DNA of 12,676 nt, taken from Chitinophagaceae bacterium (GTDB lineage Bacteria > Bacteroidota > Bacteroidia > Chitinophagales > Chitinophagaceae). The translations under genes and the position numbers were made by a program. Every line of letters begins with the position of its first letter. Position 1 is the stretch's first letter. Below are positions 7,401 to 12,676 of the stretch, piece after piece. The notes under the pieces are model-generated. The model saw nothing but the letters and a program-made list of their open reading frames with translations, was not told where the DNA came from and searched no databases. Location of the stretch: the NCBI GenBank assembly GCA_020846105.1, contig JADLEN010000081.1, forward strand, positions 1 to 12,676. The letters are read 5' to 3'.

Positions 7401-7793
7401 TTCACGCGTTTCGAACCAAGTGGAATGGTCGATCATCCAAATATTAAATCTGCTACTTCGGTGTTGGATTATGTGTTCCGTGTGTTGGCTTATGAGTACC
7501 TCGATCGTGACGATTTGGTACATGTTGTAGACGAAAACCGTGGTAAAAATAACGTACCTACTGTGCAGCAAGAATTATCGCAAGTACGCGTGACTGCACC
7601 ACAACAAAAAGTAGCAACTGCAGTAAAACTTACTTCCGCAAAACCTGTAGTTGCAGGCGTTAGCGCTGAGACCAAAAAACTAATGGGTACAAGTGCTGAT
7701 GCTCCTGCTTGTAGCAATTGTGGTAACATTACCCTGCGAAACGGCACCTGCTATATGTGCCCCAACTGTGGCACTACCACGGGTTGTAGCTAA
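4476..7793 (+). CDS. nrdJ: Adenosylcobalamin-dependent class II ribonucleotide reductase
   Basis: The enzyme reduces ribonucleoside diphosphates to deoxynucleotides in the cytoplasm, using adenosylcobalamin to generate the thiyl radical. The 1105-aa product has the NrdJ N-terminal region and the typical SCAPNSPQWFNTG and GGGTSSGLMSFLKIGD segments. The catalytic set is intact: Cys181 (HACFILS) and Cys401 (NTACNLASLNL) as the redox pair, and NPCSE with Asn388, Cys390 (thiyl radical) and Glu392. The 11-residue gap between Cys390 and Cys401 equals that of Thermotoga NrdJ (Cys322/Cys333). The core ends at ALYRDGSKLSQPL, followed by a charged linker (about 836-857) and a TSCPD-type domain (about 900-1015). 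A C-terminal Cys cluster closes the protein (Cys1079, 1082, 1092, 1095, 1098, 1104), with a zinc-ribbon-like CX2C...CX2CX2C pattern that may carry reducing equivalents to the active site. The ATG at 4476 begins the conserved N-terminus; the frame is open upstream to 4311, but that part overlaps the promoter and DnaA box. Monocistronic, with its own terminator. Confidence 0.97.
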   Translation: MANTTQTGKGLSFQRHCTKDEVSVYDQFKYDYRSSIIRNPNGEKVFEMTDVEVPENWSQIATDILAQKYFRKAGVPQPDGTLGRETSIKQVAHRLADCWKTWGSKYGYFASDKDAQVFYDELVYSIMLQSCAPNSPQWFNTGLFNSYGINGKAQGHYYVEPTTGKLEKSKNAYERPQPHACFILSVDDDLVNEGGIMDLWVREARIFKYGSGVGTNYSNIRAEGEKLSGGGTSSGLMSFLKIGDRAAGAIKSGGTTRRAAKMVCLDLDHPEVLDFIDWKVEEEKKVAALIAAGYASDYEGEAYKTVSGQNSNNSVRIPNEFFRQLTNGGDWEMTGRSDGKVMRKIPARELFDKISYSAWRCADPGTQYNTTINEWHTCPEGGDIRASNPCSEYMFLDNTACNLASLNLRRFFNEETGVFDVASFEYMTRLWTVVLEISVLMAQFPSPEVAQLSYDYRTLGLGYANLGSMLMVSGIPYDSEEGRAIAGAITAIMNGVAYSTSAEMAATLGTFPRYKENAKHMMRVMRNHRAAAYDASDAYDNLETKPVGINAKYCPDYLLTAATRAWDTCIQMGEKHGYRNAQATVIAPTGTIGLVMDCDTTGVEPDFALVKFKKLSGGGYFKIINQSIPAALKNLKYSESEIDAIVKYAKGHGTFAGAPFINHQSLSEKGFIADELKKLDTLVASAFEIGFVFNVYNLGEECLQRLGFKAEQYYDADFNLLEELGFGDEEIDAANDYVCGTMMMEGAPLLKEAHLPVFDCANKCGKNGERFIHAHGHIRMMAAVQPFISGAISKTINLPNEATIDEIKDCYYLSWQLGIKACALYRDGSKLSQPLSNKSDKKKKTTETTEEAEIENTSIGQIVDLGQLTIDELLEEVNKRVQASPDTRLKRRLSHIVERQTLPAKRRGYTFKSKVGGQALFLRTGEYGDQTLGEIFIDMAKEGATMRSLLNSFAIAVSVGLQYGVPLEEYVDKFIFTRFEPSGMVDHPNIKSATSVLDYVFRVLAYEYLDRDDLVHVVDENRGKNNVPTVQQELSQVRVTAPQQKVATAVKLTSAKPVVAGVSAETKKLMGTSADAPACSNCGNITLRNGTCYMCPNCGTTTGCS

Positions 7794-7817
7794 TAATAAA
7801 ATAATCGAATAAAATGT

Positions 7818-7856
7818 AAAAGCCATGGCGTGTATGCCATGGCTTTTTTCTTTTTT
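7818..7856 (+). terminator. Intrinsic terminator of nrdJ
   Basis: A 12-bp perfect stem, AAAAGCCATGGC (7818-7829) with GCCATGGCTTTT (7836-7847) around the loop GTGTAT, is followed by TTC and six T residues. It starts 24 bases after the nrdJ stop. The A-rich left flank also gives it some potential in the opposite direction. Confidence 0.92.
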
Positions 7857-7878
7857 ATACAACCCAAAATAATACATG

Positions 7879-7915
7879 TTTATATAATTTAATTATTTTA
7901 ATTAAATTATATAAA
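7879..7915. repeat. 16-bp perfect A/T-only inverted repeat
   Basis: TTTATATAATTTAATT (7879-7894) and AATTAAATTATATAAA (7900-7915) are exact reverse complements around ATTTT. It lies 22 bases past the nrdJ terminator and about 140 bases before the giant gene. Being entirely A/T, it is a weak RNA hairpin; it could be a protein-binding or DNA-unwinding site, or simply AT-rich background. Confidence 0.6.
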
Positions 7916-7984
7916 AATATTTTTAGTATTGTGATTAGTGATAGAAGTGTTAAATCTTAATTTTCCCTTAGTTTAAATAGGAAC

Positions 7985-8060
7985 TCATAAGGATGAAAAT
8001 TCCAATTCGGACATTCTGGCACGATAATTGATTTAGTCAAAGTAATTATAATCCTTATGA
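7985..8060 (+). promoter_or_regulatory. Long-range inverted repeat covering the start codon of the giant surface gene
   Basis: TCATAAGGAT (7985-7994) is the exact reverse complement of ATCCTTATGA (8051-8060), which contains the ATG at 8057-8059. In the transcript the two arms would form a 10-bp stem over a 56-base loop, with a nested CAATT/AATTG pairing (8003-8007 with 8026-8030). The start codon and the base just before it would be inside the stem, so translation could be gated by folding. A 12-codon frame, ATG at 7993 to TGA at 8029-8031, starts inside the left arm. The pairing is directly visible; the control role is inferred. No convincing promoter box was found in 7916-8056; TAGTATTG (7924-7931) is the nearest match, with one mismatch. 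Confidence 0.4.
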
Positions 8061-11000
8061 AAAGTAACATCAAATCTCTGGCTACAATTAATATTGGTAT
8101 ATTCTTATTTTTTATTTTGTTAATGGCAAATAAAGGATATGCACAATCACCAACGATAAGCTATCCGAGCACTGCACAAAATATTACTCGAGGCTATACC
8201 AATAGTGATTTGACCGTGAAAGTTATCTTCAACGGAGCTTGTACAGGTGCAACAACAGTAAAGGTAGCCTTGCCAAACTCGGTAAAATACGTTAGTGGCA
8301 CAATAAGCAAAATTGGAGGCACATCAGCTTTGGGCATTTCAGAAAGCTCAATTACTGATTTGTCGAACCCTGTTTTTACTATTTCTGGAATTTCGGCAAT
8401 TGCTGATGAAATTACTTTTAAAATTTCGAGATACACAGATTGCGGTGCATTGACTACTGGAAAGGATAGTGTTTTTGTATATACAAGTGGAGGCTGCTCC
8501 AATGGTTCTGAAATAGCTGCGAGTATTAATAACTACAATATTATTGCTCCTTCTTTTACTATCGCTGCGTCACCAGCACTTTCTGGGGCTGTGCTCGATA
8601 CCACGGCTACTCGTACAACACTGATAATGAATGGTGGAAATGGTGTTACCGATACGCTTCGTTTTTTTATTGTATACCCCAATAGTGGCATTATTTCAAC
8701 CTCAACATCTAATGCAATTACTGCAAATTTAGTTTCGTTTTTGCCTGTGCGCAGTAGTGGCGATACTCTGTTTTACAATATTTATGGCGCTACCATTTTT
8801 GGGGGCGATAATCTTTTTAACAATGGTGAAACAGTAACAATACATGAAACTATAAAAGTAAAAAAATGCAATACAGTTACCACATATGGTACTGCCTGGG
8901 GAAGAAACAATACAACCATTTGTGAATGGACAGCCGCTACAAGTAGCATATCTGCGGCAGTAGGTGTACCCAACTTTACAGGAATAGTAGGTGCGCGATT
9001 AGGGTATGTAGACAAATGCACGCCCTATGATTACACAATGGCAATGGCAAATGGTGGTGTGGGTAACCCTAAAGCTGCCGGAATGTATGATATCAAAATC
9101 GAACATGCCACTTTTTATAATGCTACTTATTTTAGAGATTTCGATACGAGTATTCTTAGCCTTTCAAACATTAAAATTGGCACGACAGCTGTTCCTTCTA
9201 CTGCTATAAGCTGGGTTGGTGGAAAGCAGTACATTTCATTGAAGAACGTATTTACAACTGACCCTGATGGTGTTGGTGTAGGGCTTGATGACTTGGACAA
9301 TGATGGCTATTATGACGACTTGGCTGGAGGCAAAACAGTGACAATGCGTGTAACTCAAACCAATAAATGTACTATTGATTGCGGTAGAGACAAAGTAAGC
9401 TATGCCTATACAGGTGCACAACTTACCTACAACGAAATGTGTAGTCCAAGTGCAACAACTACTACACTGGCCCAAAGTTCAGGTCTCAATTTGCAATATG
9501 AAGCTACGTTTCAAGGTGTAGCCTATGTGCCTGCCAATGTAATTGGTGGTGTAACATTCCGATTTGAAGCAAAGCAAGCGAACTATATTAATTCAAGTTC
9601 TTTTGATAATACAAATACACGTTATCGTTGGAAAATAGCTTTGCCAAGTGGCTTTGCGGTATCGGGTACTGGAAATCCTAAATATGGAACAGCAACTACG
9701 ACGTACACAACTACCTCAGGCGGCGCTAGTGGCGTGGATACAATTGTATGCATGTCTACTTCCAATTCTTTGGCAAACTTTGGAATTGATTTGGTTTATA
9801 CCTGTGGTACAGGTGGCACTAAAACATTTTTTTATGCACTTGAAAAAATAGATAATGTTGTTACAGGTTGTTTTTGTCAAGGAAAATTGGTGTGTGCTAC
9901 AATTACTACAAATGCGTTTTGCTCAAGCCCTTGCTCAGTTGGTCCTAGCAATTTTGTACCCAAAGTACGCCGTGCGGATGGTTCATTGGGTTGGACAGAT
10001 CATACACTTGCTACAAGACAATCTGCTTCAGCAATTTCTGATTATGACCTTTCAAAAGCACTTTATTTAGATACTATTCAGATTATTAGCAGTGCAAAAC
10101 AAAATAGTGCCTCTAGTAATTTGTATTTAGAGCTTACCCTACCCAAAACAACGCTTTCGCCTACAGGGCAAAACAAAGTGACAGCGGTAAAAGCAGTTTC
10201 GAAAGTATATCGCTCGGGGTCCTTAATTTCTACTTTTACTACCAATAGCGCTTCTTCAGCTGCATCTACAAGCACTACGCAATCTTTAGTTTTTGATTTG
10301 AGCTCAGGTGTATCTGCCCTAAGTGGTGGAGGTTTGATAGCAGGTGATAGTGTTAACACTGTTGCTAGTTATATTATTGCCGTAAATGCGGGTCTAGCGC
10401 AAAACGATATTCAATCAGGCGAAAGGAATATTTATTACAACCTCAATAGCTCAGGAGTTCGCGAATTTTGCGATAGCCCAGTACCTGAAATGTATTTGGT
10501 AGGTACTACTATTTTAAACGGAACAAATCCTTGGAATGCCTCTGGTTGCTCAAATGTAACTTTGGGAGGGGGTACGAATTATATCGCTCGTCGTTTCAAT
10601 ACTTCTGGAATTAATTATGCCAACGAATATCGTCCTGTTTTTTATGTAGATTCAGTAGTCGCAACAATTCCAACGGGCTACAATTTTGTAAATGCTAATT
10701 ACCAACCTGTAAATGGTGGTGCAGCTATTACAGGGCTAACACCTACTTCGATAGATGGAAATGTATATAAATTTGTGAACCCAGGCACTTGGACTGTTCC
10801 AAGATTAACCGTTACCAATACATATGGTGCATATATTCCTTTTACCGTCACCCCCAATTGTGGAACTGTAAATGGCGAAATAGCTAATTTTAAAATCTAC
10901 ATCCGCGATTACTATTATGCCTATGCAGGCAATGCGACACCCGCCGGGCTATCTTACGAATTGCACCAAGCAAGCAGAGGAACACCTTCAGGCTTGTCAT

Positions 11001-12676
11001 CTGCCATATCTTATGTAGATGCCAATAAACCAGACATTTCACTAAGTGACCTTACGGGTACTGTTCAAGGTGTAAAATCTACTCAGAGTTGGACATTTAG
11101 AATGACGAATACCGGCTTAATAACTGCGCCATATACTTGGTTTGCTATCCCGAATAATCCTAATATTGCCGTTACACAAGTTACACAAATAGCTACTGGT
11201 ACGGTACTGAGCCCCATTGCTTACGGTGGTGGCAAATGGTACAAATTGAGTACAGCGGGTATATCTTCAGGTACAAATGTTGATTATAAAATAGATTTCA
11301 CTTACAGCTCTTGCGCACTAGATAGTTTGAAGGTGTTGGCAGGTTGGAATTGTACAGAATACCCAAGCTCGCCCGATAGCTATACATGTGGCGTAGATTC
11401 TTTGAAATTAAAAGTAAATTCTGAGCCTAGCGAAGTGCAATTGAGCGTTACACGCCAACCTGGAGCAGGTTCAAGTATTCCGCTTTGTACTGCTGATAGT
11501 ATTATATTGGTGGTCAATAGCTCAAAATCAGCAAATTTAATTGACCCTTACGTTATCGTTTATCCACCAGCTGGCCTAAATATTAGTGGTACTATAAAAG
11601 TAGAATATCCACTGGGTAGTGGAAATTATCAAAATGCAATAGTAAGTTATGTAACTGGTGGCGGATTGAAAATTGATTTGAAAGCACATACGAGTATAAG
11701 CACTAATGGTATTTTAGGCACAGCGTCTAGTAGTAGTATTTATAGCCCCTTAGGTGGCGACCGTCAAGCGAAAATAAAAATATTGTTCAACACAGATTGT
11801 TCGCTTATTTCTGGTAATTCTTTTGTTTTTTATGCCTTTGGCAAAATGCCTTGTGGGGCTGCTGCGCAAGGCAATGGTGTTTCTGCGACAACATCTGCGC
11901 TTAATATTACAGGCGCTACAGCATCGGGTAGTGCAGGTGCGGTTATCAGTATTGACTCTACCATTATTTCTTGTGGTTCGCCCACCACCCTTAACCTTAC
12001 AACTGTACCTACTACATTAGGTACACAAGCAGGAGATACAATGATTTATACTTTGCCAGCAGGTATTGGTTATGCAGGTAATTTTGTAAAAGGCACAAAC
12101 TGTGCTTCTTGCGAAGTTATTTCTACAGATGGCTTGGGTGGTACTACTCTTGTAAAAGTAAAATTGGAAACGGGCATTGCAGCGGCATCATTCATGAACT
12201 ATTCTTTTGATGTAGTTCCGAAAGGTGAAGGTTGTGCATCATCCAATATTCAAGGTTCTTTCAAAAGATTGATTTCGCCATTGAGCTGTGGAGCTACATT
12301 ATGCTCAAGCAGTAGCGTTTACATTGCCAATGTAAGCTCGCCAAATATTACAATTCAAAAACCTACGTTGAGTCTTACTGCTTACAGCCTTTTAGATACC
12401 AACACTTGGTTGATGAGTAGCTTGAATAATAAAGTCAAAATAAAATATTCAAATTCGGGTACACAAGCTTATTCAGCAAATGTAGATTCGGTAGAATTTT
12501 TCTGCGGATCAAGCACTACTCCTTTTGCAATAAGAGCCTTGACTAAAAACATTGCTATTGGAGCAAACGATTCGGATACATACAATATTGTACTACCAAT
12601 GACAGGCTGTGTAGGTGCCGATTTGTTTACAAAATTTGCAAAAATAAGAACGACTACAGAATCTGGCACTAAACAA
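8057..12676 (+). CDS. Giant secreted cell-surface protein with DUF11-like modules, partial
   Basis: The frame stays open for 1540 codons from the ATG at 8057 to the window edge, so the C-terminus is not seen. The product begins with a signal peptide (MKSNIK, a hydrophobic core at about 10-24, cleavage after YA at 29/30). The rest is rich in Ser, Thr, Gly, Asn and Ala with many spaced Cys, typical of extracellular beta-sandwich proteins. A strand motif of the DUF11/conserved-repeat type recurs: LPNSVKYVSG (Pro73), LPSGFAVSG (Pro530), IPTGYNFVNA (Pro872), PPAGLNISG (Pro1171) and LPAGIGYAG (Pro1334). LDDLDNDGYYDDLAGG (residues 410-425) is an acidic loop that may bind calcium. Such proteins in Bacteroidota usually end in a type IX secretion or gliding-motility-associated C-terminal domain, which would lie outside the window. 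A role in adhesion or a surface layer is inference. No frameshift or stop was found on full translation. Confidence 0.9.
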   Translation, partial: MKSNIKSLATINIGIFLFFILLMANKGYAQSPTISYPSTAQNITRGYTNSDLTVKVIFNGACTGATTVKVALPNSVKYVSGTISKIGGTSALGISESSITDLSNPVFTISGISAIADEITFKISRYTDCGALTTGKDSVFVYTSGGCSNGSEIAASINNYNIIAPSFTIAASPALSGAVLDTTATRTTLIMNGGNGVTDTLRFFIVYPNSGIISTSTSNAITANLVSFLPVRSSGDTLFYNIYGATIFGGDNLFNNGETVTIHETIKVKKCNTVTTYGTAWGRNNTTICEWTAATSSISAAVGVPNFTGIVGARLGYVDKCTPYDYTMAMANGGVGNPKAAGMYDIKIEHATFYNATYFRDFDTSILSLSNIKIGTTAVPSTAISWVGGKQYISLKNVFTTDPDGVGVGLDDLDNDGYYDDLAGGKTVTMRVTQTNKCTIDCGRDKVSYAYTGAQLTYNEMCSPSATTTTLAQSSGLNLQYEATFQGVAYVPANVIGGVTFRFEAKQANYINSSSFDNTNTRYRWKIALPSGFAVSGTGNPKYGTATTTYTTTSGGASGVDTIVCMSTSNSLANFGIDLVYTCGTGGTKTFFYALEKIDNVVTGCFCQGKLVCATITTNAFCSSPCSVGPSNFVPKVRRADGSLGWTDHTLATRQSASAISDYDLSKALYLDTIQIISSAKQNSASSNLYLELTLPKTTLSPTGQNKVTAVKAVSKVYRSGSLISTFTTNSASSAASTSTTQSLVFDLSSGVSALSGGGLIAGDSVNTVASYIIAVNAGLAQNDIQSGERNIYYNLNSSGVREFCDSPVPEMYLVGTTILNGTNPWNASGCSNVTLGGGTNYIARRFNTSGINYANEYRPVFYVDSVVATIPTGYNFVNANYQPVNGGAAITGLTPTSIDGNVYKFVNPGTWTVPRLTVTNTYGAYIPFTVTPNCGTVNGEIANFKIYIRDYYYAYAGNATPAGLSYELHQASRGTPSGLSSAISYVDANKPDISLSDLTGTVQGVKSTQSWTFRMTNTGLITAPYTWFAIPNNPNIAVTQVTQIATGTVLSPIAYGGGKWYKLSTAGISSGTNVDYKIDFTYSSCALDSLKVLAGWNCTEYPSSPDSYTCGVDSLKLKVNSEPSEVQLSVTRQPGAGSSIPLCTADSIILVVNSSKSANLIDPYVIVYPPAGLNISGTIKVEYPLGSGNYQNAIVSYVTGGGLKIDLKAHTSISTNGILGTASSSSIYSPLGGDRQAKIKILFNTDCSLISGNSFVFYAFGKMPCGAAAQGNGVSATTSALNITGATASGSAGAVISIDSTIISCGSPTTLNLTTVPTTLGTQAGDTMIYTLPAGIGYAGNFVKGTNCASCEVISTDGLGGTTLVKVKLETGIAAASFMNYSFDVVPKGEGCASSNIQGSFKRLISPLSCGATLCSSSSVYIANVSSPNITIQKPTLSLTAYSLLDTNTWLMSSLNNKVKIKYSNSGTQAYSANVDSVEFFCGSSTTPFAIRALTKNIAIGANDSDTYNIVLPMTGCVGADLFTKFAKIRTTTESGTKQ

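Noticed and set aside
9027..10070. Several 60-70 codon plus-strand frames within the giant gene
   Set aside because: They lie in other frames of an unbroken 1540-codon reading frame and lack their own start or leader signals.
1..12676. CRISPR arrays, insertion sequences, tRNA or rRNA genes
   Set aside because: No regularly spaced direct repeats, transposase-like frames, cloverleaf-like segments or rRNA-like sequence were seen on reading both strands.

Overview
The window looks like chromosomal DNA of a member of the Bacteroidota. Pointers are an AT-rich genome, start codons without clear Shine-Dalgarno sites, candidate promoters of the TAnnTTTG type, exported proteins whose signal peptides end in A-Q, a DUF5777-like outer-membrane barrel, and a giant Ser/Thr/Gly/Asn-rich secreted protein of DUF11-like modules. 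No tRNA, rRNA, CRISPR array, insertion sequence or other mobile element was recognised.

Layout. (1) 1-426, minus strand: the first 32 codons of an exported protein, leaving the window at base 1, preceded by a well-formed cobalamin riboswitch (204-426) with its own promoter box. (2) 427-540: a divergent promoter region. (3) 541-4120, plus strand: a compact three-gene operon encoding a 735-aa exported protein with a possible His/Cys (clan CD-like) C-terminal domain, a 121-aa c-type-cytochrome-like lipoprotein with a CX4CH heme site, and a 318-aa DUF5777-like barrel. It ends in a strong intrinsic terminator (4150-4183). (4) 4184-4475: a promoter/leader holding a perfect 9-bp DnaA box. (5) 4476-7793: nrdJ, the adenosylcobalamin-dependent class II ribonucleotide reductase, followed by a second strong terminator (7818-7856). 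(6) 7857-8056: an AT-rich leader with two inverted repeats, one of which would bury the next start codon. (7) 8057-12676: an open reading frame of at least 1540 codons that runs off the window, encoding a giant secreted, probably cell-surface, protein.

How the parts fit. Vitamin B12 links two of the units: the leftmost gene is under cobalamin control and NrdJ needs adenosylcobalamin to make deoxynucleotides. The middle operon is an envelope unit (one predicted exported protein, one lipoprotein, one outer-membrane barrel). The right-hand gene is an independent surface protein. The least explained elements are the His/Cys domain of the first operon gene, the DnaA box at the nrdJ promoter, and the start-codon-sequestering inverted repeat before the giant gene.
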